DNA of 64,000 bases, taken from Heterodera schachtii (taxonomy: Eukaryota > Nematoda > Chromadorea > Rhabditida > Heteroderidae). Every line of letters begins with the position of its first letter. Positions within the stretch are counted from its first letter, which is position 1. The stretch lies in the NCBI GenBank assembly GCA_023374025.1, contig SIJG01000048.1, positions 1,018,646 through 1,082,645 on the forward strand. Reading direction: 5' to 3'. Shown here one piece after another: positions 27,421 to 40,660 of the stretch. The notes beneath the pieces were generated by a model. That model worked only from the letters and a program-made list of their open reading frames with translations. It had not been told where the DNA came from and ran no database searches. Position numbers and translations under genes: made by a program.

Positions 27421-27839
27421 ATATATTTTAACAAATGATATTATTGAAATATGTCTTATTAATGTTTATATAATTTATTAAATTTTCAAAATTTATTTTA
27501 TATTGTAAATTCATAATTCATATTGAATTAATAAATTGACGCACAAAATCGCCAATTCCAATCTGATATAATGCATTTAAAAATTTGCAAATGCTTTTTA
27601 CTTCAAATATGTCAACTTAAATTGTTTCATTCCATTTTGCCTTGTATTAAAAAATTAAGTTGTGAATTGTATTTTCGTATATTTAATTTCAGATAATAAA
27701 TCAATTATTAAAGCGCACCGTTAAATTGAATTGTAATAACTTTAATTTGTAAATAATAATTTTATATTTTAAGGAATTTTTAATTAAAAATTTTTCATAT
27801 ATTTTTCTTGTGAATTTTATAATTAAAATAAAAAAGCTA

Positions 27840-28140
27840 AAATTTTATTGTACATTTATGAAAACCCAATTTTTTTATTCTTTTTCTTGTCATAATAGAA
27901 GGTATAATTATTGAAATTTTTAATGATTATACAAGTTATGGAAATATAATTTCCGTATGTTGTTTCATTTCAACAAAAAAATGGGGAAAACGACTAAACG
28001 AAGATTTAACTAAAAAACAATGAAATTTTAATTTAAATAAATTATTAAAAATCCTTTTTAAAATATATTCGAATCATTTGGGCTATTAAATTAATTTTAT
28101 AATGAAGAAAAAAATTTTATCACAAGACCTTTAATTACAA
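27840..28140 (+). repeat. Diverged copy of palindrome-arm segment
   Basis: This region is collinear with 13,440-13,690 of the left palindrome arm. Shared words include tttatgaaaacccaatttt, tataatagaaggtataa (versus tataatagacattataa) and tcatttggctat-type phrases followed by aaattaattttataatg. The divergence is far greater than between the two arms, so this family predates the palindrome. Confidence 0.65.
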
Positions 28141-28914
28141 TGAATTAAAAGATTTTCATTTCTTTTCGTGCAAGTTAATTACTGCGAAAATATATTCTAA
28201 TTTTGAAATAAATTCATAATATTACGTTTTTATTTAGTTGGTTTATTGTGTATTTTTTTTATGATACAAAAGAGACAAAAGTTTTATTTTAAATTTTTGT
28301 TTATTTTTGTATGTTTTTAAAAAAGGATTTATAGTTGCGATTCATTATATATTTGAATCATAGTAAGAGTAGTAAGAATTTGTGTTTATGCAGGCCATTT
28401 AAAAGTTGAAAGCTACTAGATTTAAGATATTTACACAATTAAATTAAATTTACTTTACGCAGTTAAAAAAAACAACTTTATTTAAATAGATTATTATATT
28501 TGATCTGATTATATAGTGATTAAAGAAAGTTTAAAATAGAACAATATAGAAAAATTAAGTTATTATTTTAAATACGAACAAATTATAAAATGTACATTAT
28601 GATGAAATTAAAGAATTAAATAAAATATTTTCATATATTTACGCTAATCTATGATTAAAATATGTTTAAAATTTATAATATTCAACGAAATAAAAAATTA
28701 GTAAGTAGATTAATTATTGAAATTTTAATTGGAGTAAAAGAAAAGCACAGCAAAAAATTAAAAATATTGCAATAAATATATTATTTTAAATAAGAAGAAT
28801 TTTAAAAAAATTTAAAATTTATAAAATGAAAAACAAGTTACTAATATTGATATAAATTAAAAAAATTTATTTTAATATTTTAAACTTTTTTTGTTTCTTC
28901 TCTAAAGAGTAGGG

Positions 28915-29032
28915 TTCGAGCCCCATGGGGCGGGGGTGGCTTTTCGCGGGGGCGGGGGTTGGCGGGGGTCATAGTCGCGGGGGCGGGGACGGGGGCACGA
29001 TAATTCGGCCCCCGCGGGGGCGGGGGCGGGGG
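28915..29032 (+). repeat. G-rich island 1
   Basis: Dense ggggcggggg runs in an otherwise AT-rich region, with many G-runs of four or more close together. G-quadruplex formation is plausible. It shares the phrase agtcgcgggggcggggac with island 2. The sequence gggttcgagcccc at its edge resembles a tRNA T-arm, but no tRNA body is present. Confidence 0.75.
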
Positions 29033-29204
29033 TTTGCTTTGAATTAGCTCCAAAAACTCAAAAAAAAAAATTTTTTATGAATGATTTCTTTGGCTCCACA
29101 TTCCTTTATTTGTTGATCGCCTTGATTCTATTTATTTTGACATAAATTGCACAGATTTTGACTAAAAAAAACCAAATTTAGGGATTTTTAGGTAATTTTT
29201 TAAG

Positions 29205-29450
29205 AAAAAAAGGTTTTTTTTTGGGGCCGGCGTGCCGATAGGGGCGACCAAAAAAATTAAGATTTTTCTATAATTTTCGTTTTTTAGCTTTATTAAATTA
29301 TCATAATTTACTCAAAGAAATTAAAACTCAAACTTTTAAAAATTTTCCGCCACATTTTTCCAAAAAACTTGATTAATGTGCGAGGAAAGAGGTCCGGCGA
29401 TGCCGATAGGCGCCGCCGGGAAAATTTTAAGAATTTTTAATTAGAACTTT
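29205..29450. repeat. Dispersed repeat copy (gccgataggcgccgccg family)
   Basis: It contains gtgccgataggggcgacc near 29,233 and gatgccgataggcgccgccg near 29,398. These are related to the copies near 6,975 and 60,488. Non-coding. Confidence 0.6.
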
Positions 29451-29774
29451 GCCAAAATTTTCGGAAATTTTCCTCTTTTAGATCAAAATAAGGCATTACC
29501 CCCAAATCAGAACATTTCTTAGAAATAAAGAACATAAAGAAACCCTGTATTACTCAGAAAAAATAAATAAAATCAAAAGAAAACGTCAACCGATGTCGAA
29601 CTCATAACAAAAAGTATTGTTAATGTTGAAGCACTAACCACTAAACCACAAATATTTTGCAAAACTATAAGCAAATTTACTTTATTCCATAAAAATTTGT
29701 AAAAGAAGGTTAAAAAATTCAAAATTGTATAAATTTTTGCCTTTAATTCCACGAATATGCCATTCTTATGGGTG

Positions 29775-29925
29775 TATTTTTCACCCCCGCGCCCCCGCGG
29801 GGGTGAAGGTCACGGGGGCGGGGGTTGCGGGGGTCTGAGTCGCGGGGGCGGGGACGGGGGTGAGGCCAAAAAACCTGTCCCGCCCCCGGCGGGGGTGGGG
29901 GTGACGGGGGCGGGGCTTTTATGCT
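29775..29925 (+). repeat. G-rich island 2
   Basis: This is a second dense run of gggggcgggg motifs with a ccccgc prefix, about 850 bp after island 1 and sharing a core with it. The frames that run through it on both strands are Gly- or Pro-rich artefacts. Confidence 0.75.
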
Positions 29926-29952
29926 GGGAACGAAAAGGAAGAATGATGGACG

Positions 29953-30295
29953 GAATGGCGCACGGAAAATGCGACAGTGAAAATTTTATTCTCATAAAAA
30001 CAAGTTCCTTGGTTTTCGAGGGCACTGACCACGAATCCGATATCCAATTCGGCCAATTCCGAAGCACGGACCCGAATTCGAACAAAAAGTCGAAATTCCC
30101 AAATTTCGAATTTATATTTGTGATTCAAAAACGCCATCAATGATTTTTTAATTTCGGCTTTTGGTTCGAATTCGGGTCGGGGTTCGGAATTCAGAACAAT
30201 GTTCGTATAGAATTTACTTCAATATTACAATGCTAATGCTATGGAGCTTTATTTTAAAATATTTGTATCACTGACGCATTTTCCGGTCACGATTT
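29953..30295. repeat. Foldback element, single-unit copy (tgacgcattttc family)
   Basis: The left end ggaaaatgcgacagtgaaaa faces the right end cactgacgcattttccggtc in inverted orientation. The interior carries gacccgaattcgaacaaaaa on the left and ttcgaattcgggtcggggtt on the right, so the body is also partly palindromic. A close relative lies at 60,725-61,250, where each end has four or more 15-bp units instead of one. Confidence 0.75.
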
Positions 30296-30304
30296 AGCAT
30301 TGTG

Positions 30305-30525
30305 AAATCGGTGATGCGACATTTGCGGCGCTGACATTTGCGGCGCTGACACTTGCGGCGCAGACATTTGCGGCGCCCAGCCAAAGCGACACTTGCGGCG
30401 CAGACACTTGCGGCGATGACACTTGCGGCGTTACATTTGCGGCGCCCAGCCAAAACGACATTTGCGGCGCCGACACTTGCGGCGCCCAGTCAAAGTGACA
30501 TTTGCGGCGCCGAAATTTTGTGGTC
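30305..30525 (+). repeat. 15-bp array (gacatttgcggcgc), left arm
   Basis: About a dozen copies of a 15-bp unit, gaca(c/t)ttgcggcgcn, are interrupted at intervals by cccagccaaa. This is the left member of an inverted pair with 30,905-31,125. Ala-rich or Cys-rich frames over it are artefacts. Confidence 0.85.
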
Positions 30526-30904
30526 CCCCATAATTAATTCTCAAAAATTAAATCTCGAACACCCTATTGTTTTCCTTATAGTCATAAGAAATTCTTTCCA
30601 AAAGTAATGAATAACGAACCATTAAATTAAAATGTTTTTCAGCAGAGCTTTAAGATTTCTTTTGAATTTTACCGATTTCATAAATTTATAAGGCTGGGCA
30701 GCAACGGAATTTGTAAGGTAAAAGTTAGCTAAACACGGAAAGCTGCGGTAAGAGGCGGATTTGCCTCAGAACACAATGGCCGAGTTACCAACTAACTGGC
30801 TTTTCATGCTTGGCTTAGCATTTTGCCTATTTGTTTATTAAACAGAGGAATACCTAAAATAAAATAAATCTTTTTTTGGTTTGGGGTCATTAATTCTGCG
30901 CCCA
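30526..30904. other. Spacer between inverted 15-bp arrays
   Basis: About 380 bp of ordinary sequence. No gene or transposase is seen. It has somewhat higher GC than the background around 30,690-30,800. Confidence 0.6.
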
Positions 30905-31125
30905 AATGTTATTTTGACTGGGCGCCGCAAGTGGCGGCGCCGCAAATGTCGTTTTGACTGGGCGCCGCAAATGTAACGCCGAAAGTGTCTTCGCCGCAAA
31001 TGTCTGCGCCGCAAGTGTCACGCCGCAAATGTCGGCGCCGCAAGTGTCGATTTGACTGGGCGCTGCAAACGTCTGCGCCGCAAATGTCAGCGCCGCAAGT
31101 GTCAGCGCCGCAAATGTCGGCCAAT
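30905..31125 (-). repeat. 15-bp array (gacatttgcggcgc), right arm
   Basis: Inverted counterpart of 30,305-30,525, reading gccgcaaatgtc, with gactgggcgccgc as the complement of the cccagtcaaa interruption. Together the two arrays could fold into a long imperfect hairpin. Confidence 0.85.
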
Positions 31126-31155
31126 CGTGAAATCCAAGTTAGTTTTATTTCTTTA

Positions 31156-34100
31156 TTCTTTTTTGAAAATTATATTTTTGTTTTTTGTTTTTTTTTTGCA
31201 TTAGAAGATAAAATTAAAGGAAAAATTTTTAAAAATAGTTTATCAGAAATATTTAAAAAATTTTATTAAAATTAATATTTGTATTTTGAATATTAATTTC
31301 ACCCTTTTTTCATTTATTAATCCTCTTTTTTAATGATTGAGTTTATACGTTTTATTGGAAAAAAACATTTAATAATTTTTTATTAATAAATATATTTTTT
31401 AAATTTTCATTAAAAATGATAATACCTTCGGCGAATTTTCCATATGTATTTATATTTATCTATAATTTTATTACATATTTGCTATTATATTTAGATTTGT
31501 TTAATTTCATCCATAAACACATGTCAATGCCACCCTCGTAGTAAGAATTTGTAGGAGAAATAATTATTTTTTCTGTTTTTTTTTTAATTTCTTGATACCC
31601 ACCTGATTTTTTTGCTTGCTCATTCTTAGCTTCAATTAAAATTTCCTTAAATATAATTGACTAATAATTATAACTTTGATTTGGTTTTAATTTATTTTAG
31701 ATATTTCACATTATATTTTAAAATTTACCGAAATTAATGTAATATTTAAAATTAAAACACTTTTTATTTCATGCTTCAATCTATTTTTTAATTTATAAAA
31801 ACTTTTTTTACTATTATTTGAAATTTTCTCCTTCTATTTAAAAAACAATATATCATATGTTATAAATATTAATTCATAATTTTCTTTATTATGCACTCAT
31901 TTAGTTATAAATTGATGATTAATTTTTTCAATTTTGTTTGTTGATAAATATTTCTAGATTTTCTTCAATCATTTATTCCTAAAAATTCTTAATTATATTT
32001 ATTCTAAAATGCTTTATATATTTATTTATATCCACTTAATAATATAAATATGCTTCAAGGATAGAGTGCTTCATCAATTTTAACAAACAAATAAATTTAT
32101 CTATTGGGTTTATGATTTTCTAATTTTATTATTAACATATAAAATGCAGATACGTTTATTCACTATTGTTTTTCATCAATAAAATTGTTTAAATACTATG
32201 TTTTTATGCATATTTAAAAAATAAATAAATTAATCTTAAATAAGTGGTTTTATAAAAATTATTTATTTATTCAAGAAAAATAATTAACATATAATGATAA
32301 AAAATCATATATTTTGACAAGAGAATTTTAAAAATAATCTAAATAATCTAATTATTTATTTATTTTCATATATTAAGCTTCTTAACAAATAAATTTATTT
32401 TTGGCATAAAATAAATAAAAATTCATTAAATATATTTTGAAACAAATAATATCATGAAAAGTCGATTGAGTTTACTAATTAATGCTTACATCGTGAGTCT
32501 ATTTTGTATTCTTTTATATAGTCTAACGCCTCACATCTAAACATTTTATTCTTTATAGATTTCATTAATTAAAATATTATTGGAATAGAAATTTTATTGA
32601 TAAAGATATAATAAAAATAACAATTCAATTAAATTCAAAGTAATACAACTTTGAAAAATAGATGAAAAACGACCAATGCAAAAAAAAAAAAAAAATTAAA
32701 AATATTGAAAATCTTGTAAAAGGAAAAAGAAAAGCAAATTTATTTTTTAAAATTTTCCCAAAATAAATATTTAATTATTTCTTTTCTTTTTTATTATTAA
32801 TTTCGATTCACATTATTTTTAGTAGAATTATCAGTATATCTAACTCTATTTTCTTTGATTCTCTGATGCCTTTTATCTTCTCTGCGATTGACTTTAATAT
32901 TGTTATGCATTTCTTTGTATTATTTAAATAATTTTTCATTTTATTTCTTTTTTTATTATCAAATGTTAATAAGAATTGAAATAAAATATTACACATCCCA
33001 TTAATTCATTTTAACATAAATAATTTTAATGTTTTTGTTAGTTTATTTCATTGACATAAATATTTTGCTTTGCTAATTTTTGATTGATAAAAACTTTGTT
33101 CTAAAATCTTTCTCCAGGGCTAGGATTCATAATTGTTCAAATTTGATTGATGATAAATAATGTAATTTATTTAAACAATCTTAATTTTTATGAAAATTTA
33201 ATAATTTTCTCAAAACTTAATAAGGTTCTAATGAATTCATTTTAACTTAAATTATAATATTTTTTATAAACGTATTAGTTTTTTATTTCATTGTATTTTA
33301 CTTTCATTTTGATAGTAAATTATATAATGTTAATTTTTAGAAAACTATACTTTTTTTTTTAATTATTTTGGCAAAAAATCCGTTCAACCACTGTATGTTT
33401 TTGATGGGTGCGAGCGTGTTTCTTTTCATCATATAAAATTTCATTAATTTTAATTACTTTAGTAATTTTTATTTAAATTTGATCCTTTTATGATGAGTGA
33501 AATAAAAAAAGAATAGAATGATTAAAGGTACGAACAAAAAATTTATAATAAATTAAAACTGCAGAGCAAATTAAAATAAATAAAAATTCAAAAAATTAAT
33601 TAATAATAAGTCGTTGTTTTATTACATAGCTTCATTATTATAATAAAATGGAATTTAAAATAATTTATTTATTTCCACGCCTTTTTTAGTTCCTTTAAAA
33701 ATTAATTTTAAATTTGTTATCAATCATATTATGCTGCTCATTTTTAGTGAATTTTTCATTTGTGTGCTTGAATTAAATAATTTTTATTCTTGGTTTTTTA
33801 AATTGTGAGTGTTATGAAACGATTAATGCTTCAAATTATTAAATATTGTTTTTTTTATTTCACTCTCGATGGATACAGTGTTGCGTCTATCCGTGCAGTT
33901 CAATCTATGTAGATATCATTATTAAATGGTTTTATTTTTAATTCATATTTTTTCTTATCTTTTGAAGAATTTCTATTTTATTCACTTGCATCTATAATAT
34001 TGGTATTAAATATTCAGATCAATTGATTTTAGATTTTGTTCTTAATTTTATTCTCACAATTATTTTTAAAATCATTATTTGAAAGCTTTTTGATTTTTAT

Positions 34101-35906
34101 TTTATAAATTGATATATATTATTATATTCAGCTTTATTGATTTAAAATTTTTTATATTTTTAAGGATTATCTTTTGCATAAGCTTAGTAAATTATTTTAC
34201 AGAATCTTTACCCATAGCATCGAAAACATTAAAATTTTCATAAAGTTTTGGATAAAAAAAGATGAATTAAACTCATTTATACTTTCTGTTATGCAATTTA
34301 TTAATATGAATATATTTTATTGTACTATTTCACGACATATTCATTTCTAAGGATTTGTTCGGTTGATCAATTAATTAATTAATTAATTTCTTTTATTAAG
34401 GAACAAACTTTCAAAAAAAAATTATATAAATAAAATTTAATATCTTATAAATTGATAATCATTAATGTAAATTAATGAAAACATATTAAATCATACTCCA
34501 ATTGCTATTTTATGCAAATATTTAGTTTAATGAAATTAATTTAAGTTTTTTTTAAAAAGGAACTTTTTTAATGATAAAAAAAATAATGTATTTTTAAGTT
34601 AAATTCTAATCACAACGTTTGTTAAAAATAAATAAATAGTAATAACTTGTTTAATATTAAATATAAAAATTATATTCCGAATTTTCCCCAAAAATATGCA
34701 AATGAATTATTTCTATTTAATTACATTTCAATAGTTGATATTTTTTATAAAAATTTATTTTCTTTTAAATTTAAATACATATCACCCAATCACAAAATTA
34801 CAAAATAAAAAAATCTGCTAATCAATAAAAGTTTTAAAATTCATAAATTAAAAATGAGTAAAATTGGTTTTAAATAATTTAAAAATATTCTTTATTTCTT
34901 TCAATACAAATAATCAAATGTTTTCTTGTTATTAGCAAATTTATAAAAAAATACAAAAATATAAAATTATTATTTTAATTAAATTTAAATCCCTTATATT
35001 TATTTTATTTTAGGTTAAGAAATTTTTCTACTTATGATTTATATTTAAAGATTTATTTTGAATAATATTTAAATTTTAAAATTTTAAATAAATTCATTTC
35101 GTTTAATCAATTTTCAAGCGTGTTTTTATATAAACAGTGAATTACGTTTTTTTTTAAATTAAATTGTGTACAGCTGCTGGCTTCTTCTATCTAATAAAAT
35201 TACGCATTATAATTTATTAAATTAATAAATCCAACAAAATAATCAAAAAATTTAAAATTTAAAAATATTTTTAAATACACAATGAGAAAAACTGCCACCC
35301 ATGTGCGTTCTTAAAAATGCCACCCCTCCCTTATTTGAAAAATCTTTAAAAATTTAAATAATTGAATTTTTTTTTAACCCGCAAACCATTTTGGCAGTTT
35401 TTAAGAAACGCGTCAGTACCTTTTGGTCTAAAATGCTTGAAAGTTTTAAATTATTTTTATCATTTATCTGGTTAATTATAGTTTTGTGAAAAAAAACAGA
35501 AAAAATTCGAACCCGTGAAAAATAGTAATATCAAAAAGCAAAATATTAATGATAATTTACACTCCAATTAAATCACAATTTTAAAGAAATCAAATTAAAA
35601 GACAAATAATAAAGATATATACAAGTAAAATAATTGATTTCATATTGCAACATGTGAAATATAAAGATTTATCAATTATTCAGAAAAAATTAAATTCGGA
35701 ATATAATTTTTATATTTAATATTAAACAAGTTATTACTATTTATTTATTTTTAACAAACGTTGTGATTAGAATTTAACTTAAAAATACATTATTTTTTTT
35801 ATCATTAAAAAAGTTCCTTTTTAAAAAAAACTTAAATTAATTTCATTAAACTAAATATTTGCATAAAATAGCAATTGGAGTATGATTTAATATGTTTTCA
35901 TTAATT
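31156..35906 (+). repeat. 4.75-kb tandem array, unit 1
   Basis: The start is fixed by where the sequence begins to match units 2-4 (ttcttttttgaaaatt). The unit is non-coding. The 62-residue frame at 32,808-32,996 (minus) recurs at 37,561 and 42,317 only because the unit does. A second small frame is intact at 40,107 and 44,866 but is lost in unit 1 through a one-base change in an A run near 35,500, so it is unlikely to be a gene under selection. Confidence 0.93.
34471..35904. repeat. Inverted repeat inside the tandem unit
   Basis: 34,471-34,684 and 35,692-35,904 are inverted copies of about 213 bp separated by about 1.0 kb. The right arm ends exactly where the next tandem unit begins. The equivalent arrangement is present in units 2 and 3. 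Confidence 0.88.
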
Positions 35907-38900
35907 TTCTTTTTTGAAAATTATATTTTTGTTTTTTGTTTTTTTTTTGCATTAGAAGATAAAATTAAAGGAAAAATTTTTAAAAATAGTTTATCAGAAA
36001 TATTTAAAAAATTTTATTAAAATTAATATTTGTATTTTGAATATTAATTTCACCCTTTTTTCATTTATTAATCCTCTTTTTTAATGATTGAGTTTATACG
36101 TTTTATTGGAAAAAAACATTTAATAATTTTTTATTAATAAATATATTTTTTAAATTTTCATTAAAAATGATAATACCTTCGGCGAATTTTCCATATGTAT
36201 TTATATTTATCTATAATTTTTATTACATATTTGCTATTATATTTAGATTTGTTTAATTTCATCCATAAACACATGTCAATGCCACCCTCGTAGTAAGAAT
36301 TTGTAGGAGAAATAATTATTTTTTCTGTTTTTTTTTTAATTTCTTGATACCCACCTGATTTTTTTGCTTGCTCATTCTTAGCTTCAATTAAAATTTCCTT
36401 AAATATAATTGACTAATAATTATAACTTTGATTTGGTTTTAATTTATTTTAGATATTTCACATTATATTTTAAAATTTACCGAAATTAATGTAATATTTA
36501 AAATTAAAACACTTTTTATTTCATGCTTCAATCTATTTTTTAATTTATAAAAACTTTTTTTACTATTATTTGAAATTTTCTCCTTCTATTTAAAAAACAA
36601 TATATCATATGTTATAAATATTAATTCATAATTTTCTTTATTATGCACTCATTTAGTTATAAATTGATGATTAATTTTTTCAATTTTGTTTGTTGATAAA
36701 TATTTCTAGATTTTCTTCAATCATTTATTCCTAAAAATTCTTAATTATATTTATTCTAAAATGCTTTATATATTTATTTATATCCACTTAATAATATAAA
36801 TATGCTTCAAGGATAGAGTGCTTCATCAATTTTAACAAACAAATAAATTTATCTATTGGGTTTATGATTTTCTAATTTTATTATTAACATATAAAATGCA
36901 GATACGTTTATTCACTATTGTTTTTCATCAATAAAATTGTTTAAATACTATGTTTTTATGCATATTTAAAAAATAAATAAATTAATCTTAAATAAGTGGT
37001 TTTATAAAAATTATTTATTTATTCAAGAAAAATAATTAACATATAATGATAAAAAATCATATATTTTGACAAGAGAATTTTAAAAATAATCTAAATAATC
37101 TAATTATTTATTTATTTTCATATATTAAGCTTCTTAACAAATAAATTTATTTTTGGCATAAAATAAATAAAAATTCATTAAATATATTTTGAAACAAATA
37201 ATATCATGAAAAGTCGATTGAGTTTACTAATTAATGCTTACATCGTGAGTCTATTTTGTATTCTTTTATATAGTCTAACGCCTCACATCTAAACATTTTA
37301 TTCTTTATAGATTTCATTAATTAAAATATTATTGGAATAGAAATTTTATTGATAAAGATATAATAAAAATAACAATTCAATTAAATTCAAAGTAATACAA
37401 CTTTGAAAAATAGATGAAAAACGACCAATGCAAAAAAAAAAAAAAAAATTAAAAATATTGAAAATCTTGTAAAAGGAAAAAGAAAAGCAAATTTATTTTT
37501 TAAAATTTTCCCAAAATAAATATTTAATTATTTCTTTTCTTTTTTATTATTAATTTCGATTCACATTATTTTTAGTAGAATTATCAGTATATCTAACTCT
37601 ATTTTCTTTGATTCTCTGATGCCTTTTATCTTCTCTGCGATTGACTTTAATATTGTTATGCATTTCTTTGTATTATTTAAATAATTTTTCATTTTATTTC
37701 TTTTTTTATTATCAAATGTTAATAAGAATTGAAATAAAATATTACACATCCCATTAATTCATTTTAACATAAATAATTTTAATGTTTTTGTTAGTTTATT
37801 TCATTGACATAAATATTTTGCTTTGCTAATTTTTGATTGATAAAAACTTTGTTCTAAAATCTTTCTCCAGGGCTAGGATTCATAATTGTTCAAATTTGAT
37901 TGATGATAAATAATGTAATTTATTTAAACAATCTTAATTTTTATGAAAATTTAATAATTTTCTCAAAACTTAATAAGGTTCTAATGAATTCATTTTAACT
38001 TAAATTATAATATTTTTTATAAACGTATTAGTTTTTTATTTCATTGTATTTTACTTTCATTTTGATAGTAAATTATATAATGTTAATTTTTAGAAAACTA
38101 TACTTTTTTTTTTAATTATTTTGGCAAAAAATCCGTTCAACCACTGTATGTTTTTGATGGGTGCGAGCGTGTTTCTTTTCATCATATAAAATTTCATTAA
38201 TTTTAATTACTTTAGTAATTTTTATTTAAATTTGATCCTTTTATGATGAGTGAAATAAAAAAAGAATAGAATGATTAAAGGTACGAACAAAAAATTTATA
38301 ATAAATTAAAACTGCAGAGCAAATTAAAATAAATAAAAATTCAAAAAATTAATTAATAATAAGTCGTTGTTTTATTACATAGCTTCATTATTATAATAAA
38401 ATGGAATTTAAAATAATTTATTTATTTCCACGCCTTTTTTAGTTCCTTTAAAAATTAATTTTAAAGTTGTTATCAATCATATTATGCTGCTCATTTTTAG
38501 TGAATTTTTCATTTGTGTGCTTGAATTAAATAATTTTTATTCTTGGTTTTTTAAATTGTGAGTGTTATGAAACGATTAATGCTTCAAATTATTAAATATT
38601 GTTTTTTTTATTTCACTCTCGATGGATACAGTGTTGCGTCTATCCGTGCAGTTCAATCTATGTAGATATCATTATTAAATGGTTTTATTTTTAATTCATA
38701 TTTTTTCTTATCTTTTGAAGAATTTCTATTTTATTCACTTGCATCTATAATATTGGTATTAAATATTCAGATCAATTGATTTTAGATTTTGTTCTTAATT
38801 TTATTCTCACAATTATTTTTAAAATCATTATTTGAAAGCTTTTTGATTTTTATTTTATAAATTGATATATATTATTATATTCAGCTTTATTGATTTAAAA

Positions 38901-40660
38901 TTTTTTATATTTTTAAGGATTATCTTTTGCATAAGCTTAGTAAATTATTTTACAGAATCTTTACCCATAGCATCGAAAACATTAAAATTTTCATAAAGTT
39001 TTGGATAAAAAAAGATGAATTAAACTCATTTATACTTTCTGTTATGCAATTTATTAATATGAATATATTTTATTGTACTATTTCACGACATATTCATTTC
39101 TAAGGATTTGTTCGGTTGATCAATTAATTAATTAATTAATTTCTTTTATTAAGGAACAAACTTTCAAAAAAAAATTATATAAATAAAATTTAATATCTTA
39201 TAAATTGATAATCATTAATGTAAATTAATGAAAACATATTAAATCATACTCCAATTGCTATTTTATGCAAATATTTAGTTTAATGAAATTAATTTAAGTT
39301 TTTTTTAAAAAGGAACTTTTTTAATGATAAAAAAAATAATGTATTTTTAAGTTAAATTCTAATCACAACGTTTGTTAAAAATAAATAAATAGTAATAACT
39401 TGTTTAATATTAAATATAAAAATTATATTCCGAATTTTCCCCAAAAATATGCAAATGAATTATTTCTATTTAATTACATTTCAATAGTTGATATTTTTTA
39501 TAAAAATTTATTTTCTTTTAAATTTAAATACATATCACCCAATCACAAAATTACAAAATAAAAAAATCTGCTAATCAATAAAAGTTTTAAAATTCATAAA
39601 TTAAAAATGAGTAAAATTGGTTTTAAATAATTTAAAAATATTCTTTATTTCTTTCAATACAAATAATCAAATGTTTTCTTGTTATTAGCAAATTTATAAA
39701 AAAATACAAAAATATAAAATTATTATTTTAATTAAATTTAAATCCCTTATATTTATTTTATTTTAGGTTAAGAAATTTTTCTACTTATGATTTATATTTA
39801 AAGATTTATTTTGAATAATATTTAAATTTTAAAATTTTAAATAAATTCATTTCGTTTAATCAATTTTCAAGCGTGTTTTTATATAAACAGTGAATTACGT
39901 TTTTTTTTAAATTAAATTGTGTACAGCTGCTGGCTTCTTCTATCTAATAAAATTACGCATTATAATTTATTAAATTAATAAATCCAACAAAATAATCAAA
40001 AAATTTAAAATTTAAAAATATTTTTAAATACACAATGAGAAAAACTGCCACCCATGTGCGTTCTTAAAAATGCCACCCCTCCCTTATTTGAAAAATCTTT
40101 AAAAATTTAAATAATTGAATTTTTTTTTAACCCGCAAACCATTTTGGCAGTTTTTAAGAAACGCGTCAGTACCTTTTGGTCTAAAATGCTTGAAAGTTTT
40201 AAATTATTTTTATCATTTATCTGGTTAATTATAGTTTTGTGAAAAAAAACAGAAAAAAATTCGAACCCGTGAAAAATAGTAATATCAAAAAGCAAAATAT
40301 TAATGATAATTTACACTCCAATTAAATCACAATTTTAAAGAAATCAAATTAAAAGACAAATAATAAAGATATATACAAGTAAAATAATTGATTTCATATT
40401 GCAACATGTGAAATATAAAGATTTATCAATTATTCAGAAAAAATTAAATTCGGAATATAATTTTTATATTTAATATTAAACAAGTTATTACTATTTATTT
40501 ATTTTTAACAAACGTTGTGATTAGAATTTAACTTAAAAATACATTATTTTTTTTATCATTAAAAAAGTTCCTTTTTAAAAAAAACTTAAATTAATTTCAT
40601 TAAACTAAATATTTGCATAAAATAGCAATTGGAGTATGATTTAATATGTTTTCATTAATT
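35907..40660 (+). repeat. 4.75-kb tandem array, unit 2
   Basis: Nearly identical to unit 1. I noticed only isolated single-base or A/T-run length differences (for example taaatttgtt versus taaagttgtt near 33,710 and 38,463). Non-coding. Confidence 0.93.

Larger units (their letters stand above)
21962..28900. other. AT-rich stretch with diverged repeats
   Basis: No convincing gene is present. A small frame at 22,147-22,413 is Phe-rich and low complexity. Repeats inside this stretch (23,828-25,108; 27,263-27,420; 27,840-28,140) are listed separately. A moderately GC-rich patch at 26,178-26,410 (ccgggccgtaaggaaaaatg, gtcccggggtttttg) is unexplained. Confidence 0.5.

Noticed and set aside
28905..28935. 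tRNA-like T-arm (gggttcgagcccc)
   Set aside because: No acceptor, D or anticodon arms upstream; it is part of the G-rich island.
29757..30143. 128-residue Gly-rich frame
   Set aside because: Produced by the G-rich repeats and the adjoining foldback element; no domain.
30268..31269. Ala- and Cys-rich frames on both strands
   Set aside because: Direct translations of the 15-bp arrays, present in several frames at once.
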